A stretch of 64,000 bases of DNA, taken from Halictus rubicundus. Its lineage: Eukaryota; Arthropoda; Insecta; Hymenoptera; Halictidae. Location: NCBI RefSeq assembly GCF_050948215.1, contig NW_027489012.1, positions 62,001 through 126,000 of the forward strand, given 5' to 3'. Within the stretch, counting starts at the first letter, position 1, and the number at the start of each line of letters is the position of its first letter. The translations under genes were made by a program, and so were the position numbers. The notes under the pieces were generated by a model, which searched no databases, was not told the origin of the DNA, and saw only the letters and a list, made by a program, of their open reading frames with translations. Positions 1-12,039 of this stretch are shown here, piece by piece.

Positions 1-159
1 GGATAGGATAGGATAGAGGATAGGATAGGATAGAGGATAGGATAGGATAGAGGATAGGATAGGATAGAGGATAGGATAGGATAGAGGATAGGATAGGATA
101 GAGGATAGGATAGGATAGAGGATAGGATAGGATAGAGGATAGGATAGGATAGGATAGAG

Positions 160-276
160 GATAGGATACGATAGAGGATACGATAGGATAGGATAGAGGA
201 TAGGATACGATAGAGGATACGATAGGATAGGATAGAGGATAGGATACGATAGAGGATACGATAGGATAGGATAGAG
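160..276. repeat. Three tandem 39-bp CGATA dimers (type example)
   Basis: The first C of each dimer falls at 169, 208 and 247, exactly 39 bp apart, and the second C of each lies 12 bp later. Runs of two or three such dimers recur, for example near 9.89-9.99, 10.98-11.08, 20.57-20.66, 21.80-21.90, 22.74-22.84 and 23.40-23.50 kb. The consensus monomer has no C, so these dimers are nearly the only regular source of CpG in the array. Confidence 0.93.
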
Positions 277-2530
277 GATAGGATAGGATAGAGGATAGGA
301 TAGGATAGAGGATAGGATAGGGTAGAGGATAGGATAGGATAGAGGATAGGATAGGATAGATGATAGGATAGGATAGAGGATAGGATAGGATAGAGGATAG
401 GATAGGATAGAGGATAGGATAGGGTAGAGGATAGTTTAGGATAGAGGATAGGATAGGATAGATGATAGGATAGGATAGAGGATAGGATAAGATAGAGGAT
501 AGGATAGGATAGGATAGAGGATAGGATACGATAGAGGATACGATAGGATAGGATAGAGGATAGGATACGCTACAGGATACGATAGGATAGGATAGAGGAT
601 AGGATACGATAGAGGATACAATAGGATAGGATAGAGGATAGGATAGGATAGAGGATAGGATAGGATAGAGGATAGGATAGGATAGAGGATAGGATAGGAT
701 AGAGGATAGGATAGGATAGAGGATAGGATAGGATAGAGGATAGGATAGGATAGAGGATAGGATAGGATAGAGGATAGGATAGGATAGAGGATAGGATAGG
801 ATAGGATAGAGGATAGGATACGATAGAGGATACGATAGGATAGGATAGAGGATAGGATACGATAGAGGATACGATAGGATAGGATAGAGGATAGGATAGG
901 ATAGAGGATAGGATAGGATAGAGGATAGGATAGGGTAGAGGATAGGATAGGATACAGGATAGGATAGGATAGATGATAGGATAGGATAGAGGATAGGATA
1001 AGATAGAGGATAGGATAAGATAGAGGATAGGATAGGATAGGATAGAGGATAGGATGGGATAGAGGATAGGATAGGATAGAGGGTAGGATAGGATTGAGGA
1101 TAGGATAGGATAGAGGATAGGATAGGGTAGAGGATAGGATAGGATAGAGGATAGGATAGGATAGATGATAGGATAGGATAGGGGATAGGATAAGATAGAG
1201 GATAGGATAGGATAGGATAGAGGATAGGATACGATAGAGGATACGATAGGATAGGATAGAGGATAGGATACGATAGAGGATACGATAGGATAGGATAGAG
1301 GATAGGATACGATAGAGGATACGATAGGATAGGATAGAGGATAGGATAGGATAGAGGATAGGATAGGATAGAGGATAGGATAGGATAGAGGATAGGATAG
1401 GATAGAGGATAGGATAGGATAGAGGACAGGTTAGGATAGAGGATAGGATATGATAGAGGATAGGATAAGATAGAGGATAGGATAAGATAGGATAGAGGAT
1501 AGGATACGATAGAGGATACGATAGGATAGGATAGAGGATAGGATACGATGGAGGATACGATAGGATAGGATAGGGGATAGGATCGGATAGAGGATATGAT
1601 AGGGGATTGGATAGGATAGAGGATAGGATAGGATAGAGGATAGGATAGGATAGAGGATAGGATACGATAGAGGATACGATAGGATAGGATAGAGGATAGG
1701 ATAGGATAGAGGATAGGATAGGATAGAGGATAGGATAGGATAGAGGATAGGATAGGGTAGAGGATAGTTTAGGATAGAGGATAGGATAGGATAGATGATA
1801 GGATAGGATAGAGGATAGGATACGATAGAGGATACGATAGGATAGGATAGAGGATAGGATACGATAGAGGATACGATAGGATAGGATAGAGGATAGGATA
1901 GGATAGAGGATAGGATAGGATAGAGGATAGGATAGGATAGAGGATAGGATAGGATAGAGGATAGGATAGGATAGAGGATAGGATAGGATAGAGGATAGGA
2001 TAGGATAGAGGATAGGATAGGATAGAGGATAGGATAGGATAGAGGATAGGATAGGATAGAGGATATAATAGGATAGAGGATAGGATAGGATAGAGGATAG
2101 GATAGGATAGAGGATAGGATAGGATAGGATAGAGGATAGGATACGATAGAGGATACGATAGGATACGATAGAGGATACGATAGGATAGGATAGAGGATAG
2201 GATACGATAGAGGATACGATAGGATAGGATAGAGGATAGGATAGGATAGAGGATAGGATAGGGTAGAGGATAGGATAGGATAGAGGATAGGATAGGATAG
2301 ATGATAGGATAGGATAGAGGATAGGATAGGATAGAGGATAGGATAGGATAGAGGATAGGATAGGGTAGAGGATAGTTTAGGATAGAGGATAGGATAGGAT
2401 AGATGATAGGATAGGATAGAGGATAGGATAAGATAGAGGATAGGATAGGATAGGATAGAGGATAGGATACGATAGAGGATACGATAGGATAGGATAGAGG
2501 ATAGGATAGGATAGAGGATAGGATAGGATA

Positions 2531-2985
2531 GATGATAGGATAGGATAGAGGATAGGATAAGATAGAGGATACGATAGGATAGGATAGAGGATAGGATGGG
2601 ATAGAGGATAGGATAGGATAGAGGGTAGGATAGGATAGAGGATAGGATAGGATAGAGGATAGGATAGGGTAGAGGATAGGATAGGATAGGATAGAGGATA
2701 GGATAGGATAGATGATAGGATAGGATAGAGGATAGGATAAGATAGAGGATAGGATAGGATAGGATAGAGGATAGGATACGATAGAGGATACGATAGGATA
2801 GGATAGAGGATAGGATACGATAGAGGATACGATAGGATAGGATAGAGGATAGGATAGGATAGAGGATAGGATAGGATAGAGGGTAGGATAGGATAGAGGA
2901 TAGGATAGGATAGAGGATAGGATAGGATAGAGGATAGGATAGGATAGGATAGAGGATAGGATACGATAGAGGATACGATAGGATA
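2531..2985. repeat. HOR block copied at 9154-9608 (offset 6,623 bp)
   Basis: A chain of rare variants keeps a constant offset of 6,623 bp to the block at 9154-9608. The chain is GATGATA at 2531, AAGATA then CGATA near 2559, GATGGG at 2597, GAGGGTA at 2621, GATGATA at 2711, CGATA dimers from 2777, GAGGGTA at 2879 and CGATA at 2962. The copies part near 2985, where this one runs into a diverged marker. A shorter version of the GATGGG to GATGATA part (114 bp) is also at about 3538, 22168 and 24213. Confidence 0.85.
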
Positions 2986-3006
2986 GGGTAGAGGATAGGA
3001 TAGGAT

Positions 3007-3310
3007 AGAGAATATGATACGGTAGACGATAGGGGATTGGATCGGATACAGGATAGGAGGCGGTAGAGGATAGAATAGGATAGGATGGAGAATAGGATAG
3101 GATAGAGGATAGGTTAGGATAGAGGATAGGATAGGATAGGATAGAGGATAGGATAGGATAGAGGATAGGATAGGATAGAGCATAGGATACGATAGAGGAT
3201 AGGATAGGGGATTGGATAGGATAGAGGATAGGTTAGGACAGATGATATTATAGGAATGAGGATAGGATATGATGGAGGATACGATATTATAGAGGATAGG
3301 ATAGGATAGA
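3007..3310. repeat. Diverged marker cluster, paralogous to 19.06-19.33 kb
   Basis: This cluster joins three diagnostic elements: a GGTAGACG tag at 3021, a GCATAGG tag at 3180 and the GACAGATGATATTATAGG header at about 3239. It then has an unusual GATGGAGGATACGATATTATAG variant spread over 3266-3292. The same combination, including a private GAATAGG variant and the GATGGAGG variant, recurs near 19.06-19.33 kb at an offset of 16,013 to 16,052 bp. The 39-bp change in offset equals one CGATA-dimer length. Confidence 0.8.
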
Positions 3311-6120
3311 GGATAGGATACGATAGAGGATACGATAGGATAGGATAGAGGATAGGATACGATAGAGGATACGATAGGATAGGATAGAGGATAGGATAGG
3401 ATAGAGGATAGGAAAGGATAGAGGATAGGATAGGGTAGAGGATAGGATAGGATAGAGGATAGGATAGGATAGATGATAGGATAGGATAGAGGATAGGATA
3501 AGATAGAGGATAGGATAGGATAGGATAGAGGATAGGATGGGATAGAGGATAGGATAGGATAGAGGGTAGGATAGGATAGAGGATAGGATAGGATAGAGGA
3601 TAGGATAGGGTAGAGGATAGGATAGGATAGGATAGAGGATAGGATAGGATAGATGATAGGATAGGATAGAGGATAGGATAAGACAGAGGATAGGATAGGA
3701 TAGGATAGAGGATAGGATACGATAGAGGATACGATAGGATAGGATAGAGGATAGGATACGATAGAGGATACGATAGGGTAGGATAGAGGATAGGATACGA
3801 TAGAGGATACGATAGGATAGAGGATAGGATACGATAGAGGATAGGATAGGATAGAGAATAGGAAAGGATAGAGGATAGGATAGGATAGAGGATACGATAG
3901 GATAGGATAGAGGATAGGATAGGATAGAGGATAGGATGGGATAGAGGATAGGATAGGATAGAGGATAGGATAGGATAGAGGATAGGATAGGATAGAGGAT
4001 AGGATAGGATAGAGGATATGATAGGGTAGAGGATAGGATAGGATAGAGGATAGGATAGGATAGAGGATAGGATAGGATAGATGATAGGATAGGATAGAGG
4101 ATAGGATAAGATAGAGGATAGGATAGGATAGGATAGAGGATAGGATGGGATAGAGGATAGGACAGGATAGAGGATAGGATAGGATAGAGGATAGGATAAG
4201 ATAGAGGATAGGATAGGATAGGATAGAGGATAGGATGGGATAGAGGATAGGACAGGATAGAGGATAGGATAGGATAGAGGATAGGATAGGATAGAGGATA
4301 GGATAGGGTAGAGGATAGGATAGGATAGAGGATAGGATAGGATAGAGGATTGGATAGGATAGAGGATAGGATAAGATAGAGGATAGGATAGGATAGGATA
4401 GAGGATAGGATACGATAGAGGATACGATAGGATACGATAGAGGATACGATAGGATAGGATAGAGGATAGGATACGATAGAGGATACGATAAGGATAGGAT
4501 AGAGGATAGGATAGGATAGAGGATAGGATAGGATAGAGGATAGGATAGGGTAGTGGATAGGATAGGATAGAGGATAGGATAGGATAGATGATAGGATAGG
4601 ATAGAGGATAGGATAAGATAGAGGATAGGATAGGATAGGATAGAGGATAGGATGGGATAGAGGATAGGATAGGATAGAGGATAGGATAGGATAGAGGATA
4701 GGATAGGATAGAGGATAGGATAGGGTAGAGGATAGTTTAAGATAGAGGATAGGATAGGGTAGATGATAGGATAGGATAGAGGATAGTATAAGATAGAGGA
4801 TAGGATAGGATAGGATAGAGGATAGGATACGATAGAGGATACGATAGGATAGGATAGAGGATAGGATAGGATAGAGGATATGATAGGGTAGAGGATAGGA
4901 TAGGATAGAGGATAGGATAGGATAGAGGATACGATAAGGATAGGATAGAGGATAGGATAGGATAGAGGATAGGATAGGGTACAGGATAGGATAGGATAGA
5001 GGATAGGATAGGATAGATGATAGGATAGGATAGAGGATAGGATAAGATGGAGGATAGGATAGGATAGGATAGAGGATAGGATGGGATAGAGGATAGGATA
5101 GGATAGAGGATAGGATAGGATAGAGGATAGGATAGGATAGGATAGAGGATAGGATACGATAGAGGATACGATAGAATAGGATAGAGGATAGGATACGATA
5201 GAGGATACGATAGGATAGGATAGAGGATAGGATACGATAGAGGATACGATAGGATAGGATAGAGGATAGGATAGGATAGAGGATAGGATAGGATAGAGGA
5301 TAGGATAGGATAGAGGATAGGATAGGATAGAGGATAGGATAGGATAGAGGATAGGATAGGATAGGATAGAGGATAGGATAGGATAGATGATAGGATAGGA
5401 TAGAGGATAGGATAGGATAGAGGATAGGATAGGATAGAGGATAGGATAGGATAGAGGATAGGATAGGGTAGAGGATAGTTTAGGATAGAGGATAGGATAG
5501 GATAGATGATAGGATAGGATAGAGGATAGGATAGGATAGGATAGAGGATAGGATACGATAGAGGATACGATAGGATAGGATAGAGGATAGGTTACGATAG
5601 AGGATACGATAGGATAGGATAGAGGATAGGATACGATAGAGGATACGATAGGATAGGATAGAGGATAGGATAGGATAGAGGATAGGATAGGATAGAGGAT
5701 AGGATAGGATAGAGGATAGGATAGGATAGAGGATAGGATAGGATAGAGGATAGGATAGGATAGAGGATAGGATAGGATAGAGGATAGGATAGGATAGAGG
5801 ATAGGATAGGATAGAGGATAGGATAGGATAGGATAGAGGATAGGATACGATAGAGGATACGATAGGATAGGATAGAGGATAGGATACGATAGAGGATACG
5901 ATAGGATAGGATAGAGGATAGGATACGATAGAGGATACGATAGGATAGGATAGAGGATAGGATAGGATAGAGGATAGGATAGGATAGAGGATAGGATAGG
6001 ATAGAGGATAGGATAGGGTAGAGGATAGGATAGGATAGAGGATAGGATAGGATAGATGATAGGATAGGATAGAGGATAGGATAGGATAGAGGATAGGATA
6101 GGATAGAGGATAGGATAGGA

Positions 6121-8680
6121 TAGAGCATAGGATACGATACAGGATAGGTTAGGGGATTGGATAGGATAGAGGATAGGATAGGACAGATGATATTATAGGA
6201 ATGAGGATAGGATATGATAGAGGATAGGATAGGATAGAGGATAGGATAGGATAGAGGATAGGATAGGATAGAGGATAGGATATGATAGAGGATAGGATAG
6301 CATAGAGGATAGGATAAGATAGAGGATAGGATAGGATAGGATAGAGGATAGGATAGGATAGAGGATAGGATAGGATAGAGGATAGGAGAGGATAGAGGAT
6401 AGGATATGATAGAGGATAGGATAGGATAGAGGATAGGATAGGATAGAGGATAGGATAGGATAGAGGATAGGATAGTATAGAGGATAGGATAAGATAGAGG
6501 ATATGCTAGGATAGACGATAGGATAGGATAGAGGATAGGATATGATAGAGGATAGGATAGGATAGAGGATAGGATAGGATAGAGGGTAGGATAGTATAGA
6601 GGATAGGATAGGATAGAGGATAGGAGAGGATAGAGGATAGGATAGGATAGAGGATAGGATAGGATAGAGGATAGGATAGGATAGAGGATAGGATAGTATA
6701 GAGGATAGGATAAGATAGAGGATATGATAGGATAGACGATACGATAGGATAGAGGATAGGATATGATAGAGGATAGGATAGGATAGAGGATAGGATAGGA
6801 TAGAGGATAGGATAGGATAGATGATAGGATAGGATAGAGGATAGGATAAGATAGAGGATACGATAGGATAGATGATAGGATAGGATAGAGGATAGGATAG
6901 GATAGATGATAGGATAGGATAGAGGATAGGATACGATAGAGGATACGATAGGATAGGATAGAGGATAGGATAGGATAGAGGATAGGATACGATAGAGGAT
7001 AGGATAGGATAGAGGATAGGATAGGATAGAGGATAGGATAGGATAGAGGATAGGATAGGATAGAGGATAGGATAGGATAGAGGATAGGATAGGATAGAGG
7101 ATAAGATAGGATAGAGGATAGGATAGGATAGAGCATAGGATACGATACAGGATAGGATAGGGGATTGGATAGGATAGAAGATAGGATAGGACAGATGATA
7201 TTATAGGAATGAGGATAGGATATGATAGAGGATAGGATAGGATAGAGGATAGGATAGGATAGAGGATAGGATAGGATAGAGGATAGGATATGATAGAGGA
7301 TAGGATAGGATAGAGCATAGGATACGATACAGGATAGGTTAGGGGATTGGATAGGATAGAGGATAGGATAGGACAGATGATATTATAGGAATGAGGATAG
7401 GATATGATAGAGGATAGGATAGGATAGAGGATAGGATAGGATAGAGGATAGGATAGGATAGAGGATAGGATAGTATAGAGGATAGGATAGGATAGAGGAT
7501 AGGATAGTATAGAGGATAGGATAGGATAGAGGATAGGAGAGGATAGAGGATAGGATAGGATAGAGGATAGGATAGGATAGAGGATAGGATAGTATAGAGG
7601 ATAGGATAGGATAGAGGATAGGAGAGGATAGAGGATAGGATAGGATAGAGGATAGGATAGGATAGAGGATAGGATAGGATAGAGGATAGGATAGTATAGA
7701 GGATAGGATAAGATAGAGGATATGATAGGATAGACGATACGATAGGAAAGAGGATAGGATATGATAGAGGATAGGATAGGATAGAGGATAGGATAGGATA
7801 GAGGATAGGATAGGATAGATGATAGGATAGGATAGAGGATAGGATAAGATAGAGGATACGATAGGATAGATGATAGGATAGGATAGAGGATAGGATAGGA
7901 TAGATGATAGGATAGGATAGAGGATAGGATACGATAGAGGATACGATAGGATAGGATAGAGGATAGGATAGGATAGAGGATAGGATAGGATAGAGGATAG
8001 GATAGGATAGAGGATAGGATAGGATAGAGGATAGGATAGGATAGAGGATAGGATAGGATAGAGGATAGGATAGGATAGAGGATAGGATAGGATAGAGGAT
8101 AGGATAGGATAGAGCATAGGATAAGATACAGGATAGGATAGGGGATTGGATAGGATAGAAGATAGGATAGGACAGATGATATTATAGGAATGAGGATAGG
8201 ATATGATAGAGGATAGGATAGGATAGAGGATAGGATAGGATAGAGGATAGGATAGGATAGAGGATAGGATATGATAGAGGATAGGATAGCATAGAGGATA
8301 GGATAGAATAGAGGATATGATAGGATAGAGGATAGGATAGTATAGAGGATAGGATAGGATAGAGGATAGGATGCGATAGAGGATACGAAAGGATAGGATA
8401 GAGGGTAGGATAGGATAGAGGATAGGATAGGATAGAGGATAGGAGAGGATAGAGGATAGGATATGATAGAGGATAGGATAGGATAGAGGATAGGATAGGA
8501 TAGAGGATAGGATAGTATAGAGGATAGGATAGGATAGAAGATAGGATAGGATAGAGGATAGGATAGTATAGAGGATAGGATAAGATAGTGGATATGCTAG
8601 GATAGACGATAGGATAGGATAGAGGATAGGATATGATACAGGATAGGATAGGACAGAGGATAGGATAGGATAGAGGATAG
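6121..8680. repeat. HOR segment with GCATAGG tags and GACAGATG headers
   Basis: GCATAGGATACGATACAGG-type tags sit at 6125, 7133, 7315 and 8114, each followed about 55-60 bp later by the GACAGATGATATTATAGG header (about 6182, 7190, 7372 and 8171). The 6125 and 7315 tags are 1,190 bp apart, exactly 70 monomers. Variants TATGATAG, AGTATAG and GGAGAGG are dense between tags. The same kind of arrangement is found again at 27-34 kb and 38.2 kb. Confidence 0.88.
8114..8640. repeat. Block recurring at 38.24-38.68 kb (offset about 30.1 kb)
   Basis: The order of tag, GATAGAAGATAGG variant, header, TATGATAG, GATAGCATAG (8289), GAATAG, AGTATAG, ATGCGATAG with ACGAAAGG (8372), GGAGAGG and ATGCTAGG (8594) is the same at 38244-38680. 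The offset is 30,130 bp at the start, 30,113 after one monomer change and 30,062 after three more. This is one of the most distant conserved blocks I could trace in the window. Confidence 0.8.
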
Positions 8681-8685
8681 GATAT

Positions 8686-9080
8686 GATAGTGGATCGGAT
8701 AGGATAGAGGATTGGATAGGATAGAGAATATGATACGCTAGACGCTAGGGGATTGGATCGGATACAGGATAGGAGGCGGTAGAGGATAGGATAGGATAGG
8801 ATGGAGAATAGGATAGGATAGAGGATAGGTTAGGATAGAGGATAGGATAGGATAGGATAGAGGATAGGATAGGATAGAGGATAGGATAGGACAGATGATA
8901 TTATAGAAATGAGGAAAGGATATGATAGAGGATACGATATTATAGAGGATAGGATAGGATAGAGGATAGGATAGGATAGAGGATAGGATAGGATAGAGGA
9001 TAGGATAGGATAGAGGATAGGATAGGATAGAGGATAGGATAGAGGATAGGATAGGATAGGATGGAGAATAGGATAGGATA
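8686..9080. repeat. Diverged marker block (GGTAGACG tag, variant copy)
   Basis: This block carries the TGGATCGG, GATTGG, GAGAATATGATACG, GACGCTAGGGG, GGAGGCGG and GATGGAGAATAGG variants in a fixed order over about 130 bp, followed by the GACAGATG header at 8890. This copy differs from the others in having GCTAGACG (8737) where they have GGTAGACG. It is still derived from GGATA units and is not an insertion of foreign sequence. Related copies are near 3021, 12096, 12711, 13377, 14658, 16102, 16768, 18981, 19073, 25787, 26329, 29414 and 29956. Confidence 0.85.
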
Positions 9081-9153
9081 GAGGATAGGATACGATAGAG
9101 GATACGATAGGATAGGATAGAGGATAGGATAGGATAGAGGATAGGATAGGATA

Positions 9154-9608
9154 GATGATAGGATAGGATAGAGGATAGGATAAGATAGAGGATACGATAG
9201 GATAGGATAGAGGATAGGATGGGATAGAGGATAGGATAGGATAGAGGGTAGGATAGGATAGAGGATAGGATAGGATAGAGGATAGGATAGGGTAGAGGAT
9301 AGGATAGGATAGGATAGAGGATAGGATAGGATAGATGATAGGATAGGATAGAGGATAGGATAAGATAGAGGATAGGATAGGATAGGATAGAGGATAGGAT
9401 ACGATAGAGGATACGATAGGATAGGATAGAGGATAGGATACGATAGAGGATACGATAGGATAGGATAGAGGATAGGATAGGATAGAGGATAGGATAGGAT
9501 AGAGGGTAGGATAGGATAGAGGATAGGATAGGATAGAGGATAGGATAGGATAGAGGATAGGATAGGATAGGATAGAGGATAGGATACGATAGAGGATACG
9601 ATAGGATA
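9154..9608. repeat. Second copy of the 6,623-bp-offset HOR block
   Basis: This block carries the same ordered variants as 2531-2985, all at an offset of 6,623 bp. Unlike the first copy, it continues into plain 17-mers and further CGATA dimers rather than a diverged marker. Confidence 0.85.
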
Positions 9609-9849
9609 GGATAGAGGATAGGATACGATAGAGGATACGATAGGATAGGATAGAGGATAGGATACGATAGAGGATACGATAGGATAGGATAGAGGATAGG
9701 ATAGGATAGAGGATAGGATAGGATAGAGGATAGGATAGGGTAGAGGATAGGATAGGATAGAGGATAGGATAGGATAGATGATAGGATAGGATAGAGGATA
9801 GGATAGGATAGAGGATAGGATAGGATAGAGGATAGGATAGGATAGAGGA

Positions 9850-12030
9850 TAGGATAGGATAGAGGATAGGATAGGATAGGATAGAGGATAGGATACGATA
9901 GAGGATACGATAGGATAGGATAGAGGATAGGATACGATAGAGGATACGATAGGATAGGATAGAGGATAGGATACGATAGAGGATACGATAGGATAGGATA
10001 GAGGATAGGATAGGATAGAGGATAGGATAGGATAGAGGATAGGATAGGGTAGAGGATAGGATAGGATAGAGGATAGGATAGGATAGATGATAGGATAGGA
10101 TAGAGGATAGGATAGGATAGAGGATAGGATAGGATAGAGGATAGGATAGGGTAGAGGATAGTTTAGGATAGAGGATAGGATAGGATAGATGATAGGATAG
10201 GATAAGATAGAGGATAGGATAGGATAGGATAGAGGATAGGATACGATAGAGGATACGATAGGATAGGATAGAGGATAGGATACGATAGAGGATACGATAG
10301 GATAGGATAGAGGATAGGATACGATAGAGGATACGATAGGATAGGATAGAGGATAGGATAGGATAGAGGATAGGATAGGATAGAGGATAGGATAGGATAG
10401 AGGATAGGATAGGATAGAGGATAGGATAGGATAGAGGATAGGATAGGATAGAGGACAGGTTAGGATAGAGGATAGGATATGATAGAGGATAGGATAAGAT
10501 AGAGGATAAGATAGGATAGAGGATAGGGTAGGATAGAGGATAGGATAGGATAGAGGATAGGATAGGATAGAGGATAGGATAAGATAGGATAGAGGATAGG
10601 ATACGATAGAGGATACGATAGGATAGGATAGAGGATAGGATACGATGGAGGATACGATAGGATAGGATAGAGGATAGGATCGGATAGAGGATATGATAGG
10701 GGATTGGATAGGATAGAGGATAGGATAGGATAGAGGATAGGATAGGATAGAGGATAGGATACGATAGAGGATACGATAGGATAGGATAGAGGATAGGATA
10801 GGATAGGATAGAGGATAGGATAGGATAGAGGATAGGATAGGATAGAGGATAGGATAGGATAGAGGATAGGATAGGATAGAGGATAGGATAGGATAGAGGA
10901 TAGGATAGGATAGAGGATAGGATAGGATAGAGGATAGGATAGGATAGAGGATAGGATAGGATAGGATAGAGGATAGGATACGATAGAGGATACGATAGGA
11001 TAGGATAGAGGATAGGATACGATAGAGGATACGATAGGATAGGATAGAGGATAGGATACGATAGAGGATACGATAGGATAGGATAGAGGATAGGATAGGA
11101 TAGAGGATAGGATAGGATAGAGGATAGGATAGGGTAGAGGATAGGATAGGATAGAGGATAGGATAGGATAGATGATAGGATAGGATAGAGGATAGGATAG
11201 GATAGAGGATAGGATAGGATAGAGGATAGGATAGGGTAGAGGATAGTTTAGGATAGAGGATAGGATAGGATAGATGATAGGATAGGATAAGATAGAGGAT
11301 AGGATAGGATAGGATAGAGGATAGGATACGATAGAGGATACGATAGGATAGGATAGAGGATAGGATACGATAGAGGATACGATAGGATAGGATAGAGGAT
11401 AGGATACGATAGAGGATACGATAGGATAGGATAGAGGATAGGATAGGATAGAGGATAGGATAGGATAGAGGATAGGATAGGATAGAGGATAGGATAGGAT
11501 AGAGGATAGGATAGGATAGAGGATAGGATAGGATAGAGGACAGGTTAGGATAGAGGATAGGATATGATAGAGGATAGGATAAGATAGAGGATAAGATAGG
11601 ATAGAGGATAGGGTAGGATAGAGGATAGGATAGGATAGAGGATAGGATAGGATAGAGGATAGGATAAGATAGGATAGAGGATAGGATACGATAGAGGATA
11701 CGATAGGATAGGATAGAGGATAGGATACGATGGAGGATACGATAGGATAGGATAGAGGATAGGATCGGATAGAGGATATGATAGGGGATTGGATAGGATA
11801 GAGGATAGGATAGGATAGAGGATAGGATAGGATAGAGGATAGGATACGATAGAGGATACGATAGGATAGGATAGAGGATAGGATAGGATAGGATAGAGGA
11901 TAGGATAGGATAGAGGATAGGATAGGATAGAGGATAGGATAGGATAGAGGATAGGATAGGATAGAGGATAGGATAGGATAGAGGATAGGATAGGATAGAG
12001 GATAGGATAGGATAGAGGATAGGATAGGAT
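9850..12030. repeat. 1,085-bp tandem HOR, about two copies
   Basis: Rare variants recur at exactly 1,085 bp: GTTTAGG at 10161 and 11246, GAGGACAGGT at 10451 and 11536, ACGATGGAGG at 10641 and 11726, and GATCGG at 10680 and 11765. Both copies also share an unusual monomer in which GATGATA is followed directly by AAGATA. A partial third relative, with the GAGGACAGG, CGATGG and GATCGG chain, lies at about 1422-1620. 1,085 is not a multiple of 17 because the unit contains 12- and 22-bp monomers. Confidence 0.9.
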
Positions 12031-12039
12031 AGAGGATAG

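Larger units (their letters stand above)
1..6120. repeat. Satellite segment rich in 39-bp CGATA dimers
   Basis: This segment is mostly plain 17-mers mixed with a 39-bp dimer: a 17-bp monomer whose third pentamer is CGATA, followed by a 22-bp monomer whose second pentamer is CGATA. Other recurring variants are GGGTA, a GATGATA monomer, an AAGATA monomer and a rare GTTTAGG variant (near 434, 1767, 2375, 4735 and 5478). Variant order after GTTTAGG is the same at 434-560 and 2375-2500 (offset 1,941 bp). The header and GCATAGG markers of later segments are rare here, apart from one set near 3.0-3.3 kb. No gene is seen. Confidence 0.9.

Noticed and set aside
160..276. DREF-type TATCGATA palindrome in CGATA dimers
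   Set aside because: The context is ATACGATAG, whose complement reads CTATCGTAT; the TATCGATA palindrome is not formed.
436..621. Proline- and tyrosine-rich repeat protein gene (structural or surface protein)
   Set aside because: It is a short slice of the same stop-free satellite bounded by a GTTTAGG variant and a random CAT; identical cycles occur in all frames.
8690..8820. The GGTAGACGCTAGGGG/GGAGGCGG block as foreign sequence
   Set aside because: It still aligns to GGATA pentamers with substitutions and is shared as a HOR tag, so it is diverged satellite.
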